Assembly (NCBI GenBank): GCA_903891085.1
Contig: CAITDJ010000032.1
Location: forward strand, 52,465-116,464
Reading direction: 5' to 3'
Origin: an uncultured Bacteroidota bacterium
GTDB taxonomy: Bacteria; Bacteroidota; Bacteroidia; Bacteroidales; F082
DNA: 64,000 nucleotides
The position numbers and the translations under genes are program-made. How positions within the stretch are numbered: position 1 is the first letter of the stretch; each line of letters starts with the position of its first letter. Under the pieces are notes generated by a model. It was not told the origin of the DNA, did no database searches, and saw only the letters and a program-made list of their open reading frames with translations. Below are positions 45,227-54,108 of the stretch, piece after piece.

Positions 45227-48184
45227 ATGAGAACAATTACTATTTTATTTTCAGTACTAATTTTTTGTATTGGTAATCCTATTACTGCACAAGTTGAACC
45301 TGGCAGCGTAATTGAAGAAAATCTTGATGCTTATCTTGCAACACCGACAACAAATCATGTTAAAGAAATTCCAGTTGTTGTTATAAGGTATCTCCCAACA
45401 ATTGATGGATTTAATATAGATGTTGCACAGGCAACTGATTATTGGAATTTGGGATATATTTCACTTGATGATTTAAAATTTAACATTGATAATTATGACA
45501 AAAGAGCAAAATTTTCTCTAGAAGAAGGCAGTAGATATCATGGATATCAAGATGCAAATTCAGTTTCATATTTAGGGTACAAGGTCATAAAATACTTAAC
45601 TGTCTACAGACAAATTTATATTAGTAATTTTGTGATTGGATCAGAAGGCGGTGAAGATTTATATCAACCAGATTACAATCTAGAATTTGATGAGCTTAAT
45701 CTTACAAATTATTTAAATGATAATCATGTTCAAGAGGTATGGCTTTGGTATGGGGAAGCCGCCAGACCTAACTGGCCTTCGTATGATCCAGAAATACATG
45801 GAAATATCGCGAAATATGTTACTTTCGTAGAATCTAATATGGCAAGTCCAACAACAGGGGACATTTCAAATAGCAATCGAATTCCAAATGATTTATATAT
45901 ATTAGACAATACATATGTAGTGTATAGCTATAATTTCAGGAGATCACAAGCTGAAGCAGTTCACAATCACGGTCATCAATTAGAATCTATTTATAATTAT
46001 ACAGCAAATAGACAAGATGGGAACATTGGCTTATTTGTGCAAAATTTTTGTGGTTGGGGAGACAATAACTATACAATACCTCCGATAGGCAGAGCTGGCG
46101 ATTGTCATCATCCGCCAAATACAACAGAAGGTTATGATTATCTAAATCCAACATTAGTTGCGAGCGATATCGAAAATTGGATACCTTCAGGAGGCCCAAC
46201 AACATTAGTAAATGTTGATACATGGGGTGATTTGGTATTTAACTGGCCTGGAGTACCTGATTTTATTCAAAGAATAGAATCTCAATGGTATATTTATTGG
46301 ATGCAAAATATGCCTGGGCGAAACAATAATATTCCATACTACACCAATGAAATGACAAATTGGTGGCTATTTACCTCAAGTTGGGATTCATGTTATAATT
46401 ATAATATTGGTTTATATGGTGCAGTAAATCTATTGCCTGATGATCCCGGAATAATTTCTGGTTTAACAACAGTGTGTCAAGGACAAACCTCAGTAATTTA
46501 CACAGTTCCTGTAATATTTGACGCTACTTCATATATTTGGACATTGCCTGGTGGTGCAACAGGATCAAGTACAATAAACAGCATTACTGTAAGTTATGGT
46601 TCATCAGCAATTTCGGGAAACATAACGGTTAGGGGACATAACAATAATGGTGATGGCCTAGCAACATCATTGGCAATTACTGTAAATCCTTTACCTGCCA
46701 GTGCCGGAGCAATCTCAGGACTAGCATCCGTTTGTCAGGGACAAAACGGTGTAACCTACACAGTACCTGCAATTGCCGATGCCACATCTTACATTTGGAA
46801 TTTGCCCAATGGTGCCACTGGAACAAGCACAACAAACAGCATTACCGTTAATTATGGTTCATCAGCAGTCTCCGGAAATATTATGGTAAATGGCCATAAT
46901 GACTGCGGTGATGGTGCGATTGCAACTTTGGCAATTACAGTAAATCCCTTACCTGCGAATGCCAGTACAATCTCAGGACCAACGACCGTTTGCCAGGGGC
47001 AAACCGGTGTAACCTACACAGTACCTGCAATTGCCAATGCTATATCTTACATTTGGACATTGCCCGGTGGTGCCACCGGAACAAGTACAACAAACAGTAT
47101 TATCGTTAATTATGGTTCATCGGCAGTCTCGGGCAATATTATGGTAAAAGGGCATAATGATTGCGGTGATGGTGCTGCCTCTTCTTTGGCGATAACAGTA
47201 AATACTGTACCCACCAATGCCGGTACAATCTCAGGAGCAACGACTGTTTGTCAGGGGCAAAACAGTGTAACTTACACAGTACCGGCAATTGCAAATGCTA
47301 CATCTTACATTTGGACATTACCCGGTGGGGCTACCGGAACAAGCACAACAAACAGTATTACCGTTAATTATGGTTCATCGGCAGTCTCAGGTAATATTAC
47401 GGTAAAAGGGCATAATGATTGCGGTGATGGTACCGAATCTTCTTTGGCTATAACAGTAAATACTGTACCTGACAGTGCTGGTACAATCTCAGGGCTAACG
47501 ACCGTTTGTCAAGGGCAAAACAGTGTAATCTACACAGTACCTGCAATTGCTAATGCCACATCTTACATTTGGACATTACCCGGTGGGGTCACCGGAACAA
47601 GCACAACAAATAGTATTACCGTTAATTATGGTTCATCAGCAGTCTCGGGCAACATTACGGTAAAAGGGCATAATGATTGCGGTGATGGTGCTTATTCAAT
47701 TTTACAAATTACAGTAAATGAGACCCCTGTAACTCCTATTATAACTGAAAATATTTTTATATTACATTCAGATGCTCCGAATGGTAATCAATGGTATAAT
47801 GAAAATGGCTTGATAGATGGTGCTATTTATCAGGACTATGCTGTTACATCGAATGGCGATTATTACGATATTGTGACAATAAATGGATGTAGCTCAGACG
47901 CATCTAATATAATCACTATTGTAAATGTAGGTATTGAGTTTACAGTAAAAAATAGATCCACCAAAGTTTATCCAAATCCTGTTGCAGATGAATTAATTAT
48001 TGAATTAGAAGGTAATAAGGAAAGTGTAAACTTTGAAATTTTGAATTCAATAGGTCAAGTTATTCTCAAAGGTAATTTGATTGAAAAAACAATCGTGCAA
48101 ACACACAGCTTTTCCCTTGGTCTGTACTTAATAAAACTTTCCAATGGTAGTTCTTATGAGTTTAAAAAGATTGTAAAAGAATAA
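45227..48184 (+). CDS. 985-residue T9SS-secreted repeat protein
   Basis: Exported protein: signal peptide MRTITILFSVLIFCIGNPITAQ; a unique N-terminal domain (about 25-405) containing VWLWYGEAARPNW, the histidine-rich AEAVHNHGHQLESI (about 246-259) and GDCHHPPNTTEGYDYLNP, which suggests metal binding but matches no family I can name; five repeats of 86 residues (about 412-841) with TVCQGQ, YTVPAI, ATSYIWTLPGG, NSITVNYGSSAVSGNI and GHNDCGDG, of the PKD/Ig-like type common in Bacteroidota surface proteins; and a type A T9SS sorting domain (VYPNPVADELIIEL to the end). It lies between the two 345-bp direct repeats and is AT-richer than its neighbours, both signs of late arrival. Confidence 0.85.
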   Translation: MRTITILFSVLIFCIGNPITAQVEPGSVIEENLDAYLATPTTNHVKEIPVVVIRYLPTIDGFNIDVAQATDYWNLGYISLDDLKFNIDNYDKRAKFSLEEGSRYHGYQDANSVSYLGYKVIKYLTVYRQIYISNFVIGSEGGEDLYQPDYNLEFDELNLTNYLNDNHVQEVWLWYGEAARPNWPSYDPEIHGNIAKYVTFVESNMASPTTGDISNSNRIPNDLYILDNTYVVYSYNFRRSQAEAVHNHGHQLESIYNYTANRQDGNIGLFVQNFCGWGDNNYTIPPIGRAGDCHHPPNTTEGYDYLNPTLVASDIENWIPSGGPTTLVNVDTWGDLVFNWPGVPDFIQRIESQWYIYWMQNMPGRNNNIPYYTNEMTNWWLFTSSWDSCYNYNIGLYGAVNLLPDDPGIISGLTTVCQGQTSVIYTVPVIFDATSYIWTLPGGATGSSTINSITVSYGSSAISGNITVRGHNNNGDGLATSLAITVNPLPASAGAISGLASVCQGQNGVTYTVPAIADATSYIWNLPNGATGTSTTNSITVNYGSSAVSGNIMVNGHNDCGDGAIATLAITVNPLPANASTISGPTTVCQGQTGVTYTVPAIANAISYIWTLPGGATGTSTTNSIIVNYGSSAVSGNIMVKGHNDCGDGAASSLAITVNTVPTNAGTISGATTVCQGQNSVTYTVPAIANATSYIWTLPGGATGTSTTNSITVNYGSSAVSGNITVKGHNDCGDGTESSLAITVNTVPDSAGTISGLTTVCQGQNSVIYTVPAIANATSYIWTLPGGVTGTSTTNSITVNYGSSAVSGNITVKGHNDCGDGAYSILQITVNETPVTPIITENIFILHSDAPNGNQWYNENGLIDGAIYQDYAVTSNGDYYDIVTINGCSSDASNIITIVNVGIEFTVKNRSTKVYPNPVADELIIELEGNKESVNFEILNSIGQVILKGNLIEKTIVQTHSFSLGLYLIKLSNGSSYEFKKIVKE
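46460..47749 (+). repeat. five tandem 258-bp units inside the T9SS gene
   Basis: Unit starts at 46460, 46718, 46976, 47234 and 47492 are each exactly 258 bases apart (86 codons). Units 3 to 5 are very similar at the DNA level, units 1 and 2 more diverged, consistent with expansion from the C-terminal side. Confidence 0.9.
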
Positions 48185-48232
48185 ATCGGACTTTAGCCTG
48201 TTTTGCATGGGGTAAAGTCACGGTTGAGGCAT

Positions 48233-48455
48233 CATCATGCTGTTTGGAAAAAGGATTGTATATCTGCACATGTTTAATTGTTGAACAAACAATTTCGTGT
48301 GTTTTATTAAAAGTAATCGAAATAATCAAGAAAAAGTCTCATTATTTTGAGGAAGTCTGTTATGAAATTAACGGGATTATTGGCTCTCTGTTTTCAGGTT
48401 TTGGTTTTATAGCTGGTTTTGGTCAATCAGAAAACCATAAAATTTCGATTGTAAG
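48233..48455 (+). pseudogene. decayed copy of the GH18-tail/porin-start junction (copy 3)
   Basis: About 220 bases similar to 42541-42760: GLYICTCLIVEQ resembles the GH18 tail GLYICRCLTVDH, the intergenic block follows, then the porin start (ATGAAATTA... with LFSGFGFIAGFGQSENHKISI after a frame shift). The reading frame runs through the former GH18 stop as a 71-codon chimera, so it is a remnant. Confidence 0.75.
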
Positions 48456-48475
48456 GTAGTACAACACAGAATGAG

Positions 48476-48684
48476 ATGTATTGCTCAGTTTCGGACCCGT
48501 TCAATGCAATCAATTGATCCAAACTGAGTCCGGTTTCGGTGTAAAGTAATTCCTTTTCTGCAATGAACTGATCTTCGATGGTGATCGCAAGGTTTTCTCC
48601 GGAACCCGTCATTCTGTTCAGAATAGCCCTGAGAACCAACCCGATTATCTCGATTTCCCGCAGCAAAAAGTCTTTCTGTTCCAT
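48476..48684 (-). pseudogene. truncated copy of the small helical protein gene
   Basis: Starts MEQKDFLLREIEIIGLVLRA and follows the complete copy to about residue 70 (ALNGSETEQYI), then enters remnant DNA; the frame continues only to 48427. The 3' half was lost where the copy-3 porin remnant joins it. It lies 7 bases downstream of GH47, the presumed original arrangement. Confidence 0.7.
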
Positions 48685-48820
48685 GGCCTATTTATTCAAT
48701 TCTTCGGTATGGATGCGCTTCAGTGTTGAATATCACCTTGTTAAAATCTAGTTTGCCTGATTCATCGAACAAAAGATAGGCATATTTCAAGGTCTCGGCA
48801 AAGAAGAAACTCTCCATATA
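48476..48820. repeat. 345-bp direct repeat, copy B
   Basis: Partner of 44498-44842, same orientation, no gaps. Ends inside the GH47 coding region. Confidence 0.9.
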
Positions 48821-50083
48821 ATCGCGTTTCTCTTTTGTTCGAACATCCTTCAATGCAGCAAACGCAAGATCTGTGCGGCAATAAGTGATGAGGTTTTCAA
48901 ACATCGATTTCCCCATTTCGAGATATTTTTCATCATGTGTATATTGATAAAGGTAATATGCGCTTTCAAAGTTTTCAGGTCGCAAAATATACGATCCGTT
49001 TTCGACTTCCATGGTGCTGTAATTCATCGATTCGGGTTCAATACCATGCAACATCCACATGAGGTAATTTGATTGTTGCAGGTCTGCTGCCCGTTTCAGG
49101 TCGCCATGCATAGCAAGTGTGCCTGCGAAAAATGCGTCCAGCGCACCATAGGTTGTTGATATCCTTTCACCTGTGTACATCTCAGCCTGCCCGTACCACA
49201 ATCCATTGGGTTTCTGGTCGGCCAGATAATTGTTTACAGCTTCAATGGTCGGGGTCCACATCGATTGTAAAGTACTGTCATTGAATAGTATGGCTCCTTT
49301 TAGCATATATTCTAGGTAGGAATCAATACAACCTGATATGTGACTGACAGGATTGGTTATCTCTCCTGTTTCAACATTGATTCCCTCAGCTGTAAGGTTG
49401 AGTGATGAACGAAAGGAATACAGCGCTGTCATCGCTTTCATTGCAGTTTGATAATAGATTGGGTTGCCGGTGTGTTTGCTTAAAATGCCATATTCGACAA
49501 GATAAGTTCCGATTTCTGCCGGATTGGAAATTGGACCGGATGTTGCACCAGTTTTAAGATTTACATAGCGGTAAGGCATCCCGGTAGGGGAGTTGAAAGC
49601 TTTCATCAGGCGTTTGGCCATATCTTCAGCCAACACAAGAAATCTTTTGTCGCCATCGAGTTCATAGGCCGACAATAATCCGGCAAATATGCGGATGGAA
49701 ACTTCGAAATTTTGCACTTCCATATCCACATCAAAGTTAAGTTTGGCGAAAATCAGTTCCTTGGTTTCACTGGCTTCTTCCGTCAGATCCATCAAAATCA
49801 TCGTATCGAAAGCATCTACAGGTGTCATCAACAGCGATTGTTTATACCAGTTGTGGCCTTGTTTGCTCAATGGTTTAAGGGCATCATATCCCCATGCGTA
49901 GGTTTTATATCCGTTCCAGGCGTGAAGAAACTCAGCCCTGACAAGTTCGGCCATTTCTAATTTTTCGATTGATTGGGCACTTTCTGGCGTCTGGCTGGGG
50001 CTGATTGTTGTTTGAGCAACAAGTGCAGCTGTATTGGACATGCTTACAATGAACGCAATTAAGTATAGAAAGGACGATCTCAT
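48692..50083 (-). CDS. GH47 family alpha-1,2-mannosidase
   Basis: 463 residues with a signal peptide (FLYLIAFIVSMSNTAALVAQ). GH47 motifs: AWNGYKTYAWGYDALKP, TPVDAFDTMILMDL, EVSIRIFAGLLSAYEL, GAEIGTY-like SNPAEIGTYLVEYG, GCIDSYLEYMLKGAI, GALDAFFAGTLA, YILRPENFESAYYLYQYT, MESFFFAETLKYAYLLF and NTEAHPYRR near the end; the conserved acidic residues and the calcium-binding threonine (NTEAHP) are visible. These enzymes remove alpha-1,2-mannose from high-mannose N-glycans. Secreted, probably periplasmic; no T9SS tail. A -7-like TACCTTCG lies upstream. Its own 3' end is part of the direct repeat, but the gene is complete. Confidence 0.9.
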   Translation of the reverse strand: MRSSFLYLIAFIVSMSNTAALVAQTTISPSQTPESAQSIEKLEMAELVRAEFLHAWNGYKTYAWGYDALKPLSKQGHNWYKQSLLMTPVDAFDTMILMDLTEEASETKELIFAKLNFDVDMEVQNFEVSIRIFAGLLSAYELDGDKRFLVLAEDMAKRLMKAFNSPTGMPYRYVNLKTGATSGPISNPAEIGTYLVEYGILSKHTGNPIYYQTAMKAMTALYSFRSSLNLTAEGINVETGEITNPVSHISGCIDSYLEYMLKGAILFNDSTLQSMWTPTIEAVNNYLADQKPNGLWYGQAEMYTGERISTTYGALDAFFAGTLAMHGDLKRAADLQQSNYLMWMLHGIEPESMNYSTMEVENGSYILRPENFESAYYLYQYTHDEKYLEMGKSMFENLITYCRTDLAFAALKDVRTKEKRDYMESFFFAETLKYAYLLFDESGKLDFNKVIFNTEAHPYRRIE

Positions 50084-50267
50084 TTGTAGGTATTTATATT
50101 TACGAAGGTATAAAGTATTCCGAATTCATAGATTTAATTTATCATTGTTTCATTTGCAAAAATCTTAACAAACCATGACTTTTCGTCAACAATATTGTCA
50201 CCTGTTTTCAAATTATTTAGATTGAATTTAAGTTTTCCTCAATCGATTTCCAATCACTTTAAGTTTA

Positions 50268-50275
50268 TAACTTTG
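50268..50275 (+). promoter_or_regulatory. -7 box of the tricarboxylate operon
   Basis: TAACTTTG, exact consensus, giving a leader of about 95 AT-rich bases before the isocitrate dehydrogenase ATG. The 289-base gap 50084-50372 holds no gene. Confidence 0.45.
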
Positions 50276-50372
50276 AGGCAATTTTAAAAATCATATGTAT
50301 ATTTTTTTGTAATATTTCTTGATTCGAGGAGTTAATTGTATAACAAAATAAACACTTAAAAATTAATATTTT

Positions 50373-51569
50373 ATGTCAAAAAGAACTATCGTAGCCTTGC
50401 CTGGCGACGGCATTGGAAAAGTAGTATTGGATGAAGCCATTCGCGTGCTGGAGGCAGCAGGCTTTGAAGCTGATTATGTTACCGGAGATATCGGCTGGGA
50501 ATTTTGGTGTAAGGAAGGCAATCCGTTTCCGCAACGTACCATTGATCTGATCGAGAAACACAAAATCTGTCTTTTTGGAGCGATTACATCCAAACCAAAG
50601 GATGCTGCTTTTGCTGAACTTTCGCCTGAACTGAAAGAGAAAAACCTTGTTTATTCGAGTCCGATTGTGAGCCTTCGGCAGCATTTTGGACTTGATATTT
50701 GCATGCGTCCAACCAAATCATACATTGGCAATCCGCTGAATTTCATCCGCAGAGGTGCGAATAATACGATCGAAGAACCTGCCGTTGATGCTGTTATCTT
50801 CCGTCAGAACACCGAAGGATTATATGGTGGCGTAGAGTGGTCCAATCCTCCTGCCCAAGTATATGATGCTTTGATGACACATCCGAAATTCAGACAAAAT
50901 TTTGGCAGCCATCCAAAAGAAGAAATCTCAGTGTCAACACGTATTTTCACGAAAAAATTCACAACACGAATATTGCGTGCCGCTTTTGAACATGCCCGTA
51001 AATATGGATATAAATCAGTTACATTGTGCGAAAAACCGAATGTGATTCGTGAAACCAGCGGTATGATGTACAAACTGGCCCAGGAAATTCAAAAAGCTGA
51101 TTATAAAGAAATTGAACTCTGGAACACCAATATCGATGCCCAGATGATGTGGCTTACCAAAAACCCTGAAGATTATGGTGTGATTGTAGCCGGTAATATG
51201 TTTGGTGATATCGCATCTGACGGTTTTGCAGGTCTGATCGGTGGACTGGGGTTTGCTGCTTCAGCTCAATTCAACCCCGATTCAGGTGTTGGCGTTTTTG
51301 AACCAACACACGGTTCAGCACCCAAATATGCTGATTATCCTGTTTCTATCGTGAATCCAATTGCCATGATTGAGTCGGCTTGTATGATGCTCGATTATAT
51401 TGATGAGCAACCTATCGCTGCAAAAATCAGAAAATCAGTGGCCGAAGTCATTGCAGAAGGCAAAGTACGTACTTATGATATGATGAAAATGACTGGTCGT
51501 CCGGATGTTATTGCCAGAGGTGCAGCAAGTACCCAGCAGATGGGTGATGCGATCATTGCAAAACTTTAA
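50373..51569 (+). CDS. isocitrate/isopropylmalate-type dehydrogenase, probably NAD-dependent isocitrate dehydrogenase
   Basis: 398-residue beta-decarboxylating dehydrogenase. Family motifs: IVALPGDGIGKVVLDEA, the substrate arginine region SLRQHFGLDICMRPTKSY, FRQNTEGLYGGVEW, TRIFTKKFTTRILRAAFEHA, NIDAQMMWLTKNPEDYGVIVAGNMFGDIASDGFAGLIGG with the metal-binding aspartates, and PTHGSAPKYA which contacts the nucleotide. FRQNTEGLY and its neighbours (two hydratases and citrate lyase nearby) favour isocitrate over isopropylmalate; the adenine-binding details cannot be decided by eye. First gene of the group idh - HD - hydratase - hydratase. Confidence 0.9.
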   Translation: MSKRTIVALPGDGIGKVVLDEAIRVLEAAGFEADYVTGDIGWEFWCKEGNPFPQRTIDLIEKHKICLFGAITSKPKDAAFAELSPELKEKNLVYSSPIVSLRQHFGLDICMRPTKSYIGNPLNFIRRGANNTIEEPAVDAVIFRQNTEGLYGGVEWSNPPAQVYDALMTHPKFRQNFGSHPKEEISVSTRIFTKKFTTRILRAAFEHARKYGYKSVTLCEKPNVIRETSGMMYKLAQEIQKADYKEIELWNTNIDAQMMWLTKNPEDYGVIVAGNMFGDIASDGFAGLIGGLGFAASAQFNPDSGVGVFEPTHGSAPKYADYPVSIVNPIAMIESACMMLDYIDEQPIAAKIRKSVAEVIAEGKVRTYDMMKMTGRPDVIARGAASTQQMGDAIIAKL

Positions 51570-51645
51570 GTTGGAAATGGGTTGGTAACGACCCATACTT
51601 ATTTGTCCCGATATCTACATTTTAATAATATAAAACGAAGAGAAT

Positions 51646-52221
51646 ATGTCACATATTGAAATAAAAAAAGAATTTCTTGAGCAGGCACGTGAATTATGGC
51701 CTGAATTGGAATGGATTACTGATGTTGAACTCCGTGAACAGACAACACAAACCTGGGCATTGGCACTTCAAAAAAGTGTGCTTACTCCCAATGATTTAAA
51801 TACTATACCGTTTACTTTGTTATGTGGTCCCGATCTGAAAGTTACTTTCATGGGCCACAAAAGAGCGGTGGTTCATATCGCGAAAGACTGTGGTGATCAA
51901 ATGAATAAGTTTTTCAAAATCGATCTGCCTGTGGATATGGATGTATTGATTGCCGGTGCAATCCTTGCTGATGTTGGTAAATTGCTCGAATATGAGTTGA
52001 AAGATGGAAAAGCTGTTCAGGGTGCCTATGGTAAATACCTTCGTCATCCGTTTTCCGGTGTTTCGTTGGCTGAAATGTGCCATGTTCCCGCTTCGGTTTG
52101 CCATATTATTGCCACCCATGCGGGTGAAGGCAATATGGTGAAACGATCGACAGAAGCTTATGTGGTACACCATGCTGATTTTATGACCTTTGAGCCTTTC
52201 AGAGAACGATTAAAACTGTAA
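51646..52221 (+). CDS. HD-superfamily protein with altered HD pair
   Basis: 191-residue cytoplasmic protein. HD-superfamily features: the first histidine in KRAVVHIAKDC, the helix AGAILADVGKLLEYE where HDxxK would be expected but Ala replaces His, HPFSGVSLAEMCHVPASVCHIIATHAGEG and a late VHHADFMTF with the distal metal ligands. With the first metal-binding His of the HD pair missing, activity may be changed or lost, unless the family uses another ligand. It lies between idh and the first hydratase, 77 and 80 bases away, so it belongs to that operon; its role in the pathway is unknown. Confidence 0.75.
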   Translation: MSHIEIKKEFLEQARELWPELEWITDVELREQTTQTWALALQKSVLTPNDLNTIPFTLLCGPDLKVTFMGHKRAVVHIAKDCGDQMNKFFKIDLPVDMDVLIAGAILADVGKLLEYELKDGKAVQGAYGKYLRHPFSGVSLAEMCHVPASVCHIIATHAGEGNMVKRSTEAYVVHHADFMTFEPFRERLKL

Positions 52222-52301
52222 GGTTAAGTTCATCAATAGGTTGCAATCACGTCGAATTCAAATGATTCTTCAACTATCATTATCTGTTTAAAACGAATTT
52301 T

Positions 52302-54107
52302 ATGAATATTATTGAAAAAATACTCGCTAAACATAGTAACAAAGCCCTGGTAAAACCGGGTGAAATTGTTGATATTTTCATTGATGCACGTATCGCCCGT
52401 GACTTTGGCGGTGCGAATGTGGTCAAAAATATCGTCAATAATGGATTGACAGTCGCTGATCCTTCACGCACTTTCTTCACTTTTGACTGTAACCCAACAG
52501 GTTCCGACCAGAAATATGCTGCAAACCAGCACTATTGCAGGTTTTTTGCCCGCGAAAACAATATCAGGGTATATGATATTGATGCCGGTATAGGAACACA
52601 TATTGCCATTGACCACGGATTGGCATGGCCGGGAAGCACCTTGGTTTCAACCGATTCTCATGCCAATATTCTTGGTTCCATTGGTGCTTTCGGACAAGGT
52701 ATGGGTGATCAGGACATCGCTGCTGCCTGGGCGAAAGGTAGTTTATGGTTTAAGGTTCCATCTTCCGTCAAGTTGGTTTTCAACGGTGAGCTTTCGAAAA
52801 ATGTTTCAGCCAAAGATTTCGCGTTGAATTTGCTTAACATATTTGGAGCCAATAAATTACTTGGTTATTCTGTTGAGTTTTATGGTGATGCCATTGATAA
52901 GCTTACTATGGATCAGCGTATTACCATCGCTTCTATGGCTACTGAAATGGGCGCCATCATCTTTTTATTTCCTCCTAATGAGGATGTTTATAAATTCTGT
53001 GAGGAAAAAACCGGACGCAAAATTGAACGTATTGATGCCGATGCCGATGCCCAATATGACGAAGTAAAAGAAATTGATGTCGCAGGTTTTGTTCCCATGC
53101 TGGCCCGTCCAGGGAAACCTCATGACAATGCTGGCGTTTCAACCGAATTGGGTAAAAAGATTGATTCAGCATTCATCGGAAGTTGTACCAACGGCCGTTT
53201 GGAGGATCTTCGTATCGCTGCAGGAATCCTGAAAGGAAGAAAAATAGCCCCTGGTGTGGTACTGAAAGTTGTTCCATCAACGGATATCATCTGGATGCAA
53301 GCCATGGAAGAAGGTCTTATCAAGATTTTTAAAGATGCGGGAGCCATTGTTTCCAATGCCGGTTGTGCCGGTTGTGCAGCTGGTCAGGTTGGACAAAATG
53401 GTCCGGGTGAAGTGACATTGAGCACAGGAAACCGGAATTTTGAAGGCAAACAGGGAAAAGGATTTGTTTATCTTGCCTCGCCGGCTATTGTAGCGGCATC
53501 TGCTGTTGCGGGTGTGATTACTACACCTGACAATATTCCGGCTGAAGCAACTTTGTTTGTAAAACCTTTGACTTCTTCATTCACAATGGCCTTGAAAAAA
53601 GAAGTTCAGGATGATAAGCCGCTCACGGTTGAAGGTCGAGTGTGGGTGATTTTGAAAGATGATATCGATACCGATATGATTTTCCATAATCGTTATCTCA
53701 CAATAACCGATATCAAAGAGATGGGTCAATACGCTTTTGACAATCTGAAAGGCTACGAAGATTTTGCTAAAAAAGCCCAGCCCAATGACATTGTGATCAC
53801 TGGTAAAAACTTTGGTGCCGGCAGTTCACGTCAGCAAGCGGTTGATTGTTTTGCCGCTTTGGGTATTTCCTGCATCCTTGCTGAGTCGTATGGTGCTATT
53901 TATGAGCGAAATGCCATCAATGCTGCTTTTCCGATATTAACCTATGAACCAACACTGTTGCAGACAATTGAACTGAAAAATGGCGATCATATCCGGGTTG
54001 ATATGGCGGGAGGTAAGGTTACAAATTTGGCTAATGGCAAAACTGCTGATATCGACAAATTTACTGATGTCCAGATTGAGATTTATCGCAACGGAGGACT
54101 TTTGTAA
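52302..54107 (+). CDS. single-chain LeuC-LeuD type hydratase (aconitase superfamily), GSSRQQ type
   Basis: 601-residue iron-sulfur hydro-lyase: LeuC-like domain (about 1-420) fused to LeuD-like swivel domain (about 440-601). Cluster cysteines in SCTNGRLEDLRIAA and in AGCAGCAAG; substrate motifs STDSHANILGSIGAFGQG and TGNRNFEGKQG. The swivel loop is GAGSSRQQAVDCF, where the usual isopropylmalate-type motif is GSSREHA; homoaconitase-like enzymes have SSRE/Q variants. It can act as aconitase, homoaconitase or isopropylmalate isomerase; the operon (isocitrate dehydrogenase, citrate lyase nearby) favours citrate/isocitrate. Differs clearly in sequence from the next gene. Confidence 0.88.
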   Translation: MNIIEKILAKHSNKALVKPGEIVDIFIDARIARDFGGANVVKNIVNNGLTVADPSRTFFTFDCNPTGSDQKYAANQHYCRFFARENNIRVYDIDAGIGTHIAIDHGLAWPGSTLVSTDSHANILGSIGAFGQGMGDQDIAAAWAKGSLWFKVPSSVKLVFNGELSKNVSAKDFALNLLNIFGANKLLGYSVEFYGDAIDKLTMDQRITIASMATEMGAIIFLFPPNEDVYKFCEEKTGRKIERIDADADAQYDEVKEIDVAGFVPMLARPGKPHDNAGVSTELGKKIDSAFIGSCTNGRLEDLRIAAGILKGRKIAPGVVLKVVPSTDIIWMQAMEEGLIKIFKDAGAIVSNAGCAGCAAGQVGQNGPGEVTLSTGNRNFEGKQGKGFVYLASPAIVAASAVAGVITTPDNIPAEATLFVKPLTSSFTMALKKEVQDDKPLTVEGRVWVILKDDIDTDMIFHNRYLTITDIKEMGQYAFDNLKGYEDFAKKAQPNDIVITGKNFGAGSSRQQAVDCFAALGISCILAESYGAIYERNAINAAFPILTYEPTLLQTIELKNGDHIRVDMAGGKVTNLANGKTADIDKFTDVQIEIYRNGGLL

Positions 54108-54108
54108 T

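Noticed and set aside
46460..47749. Tandem 258-bp repeats considered as a CRISPR-like array
   Set aside because: Units are in-frame coding repeats of 86 codons, without spacers.
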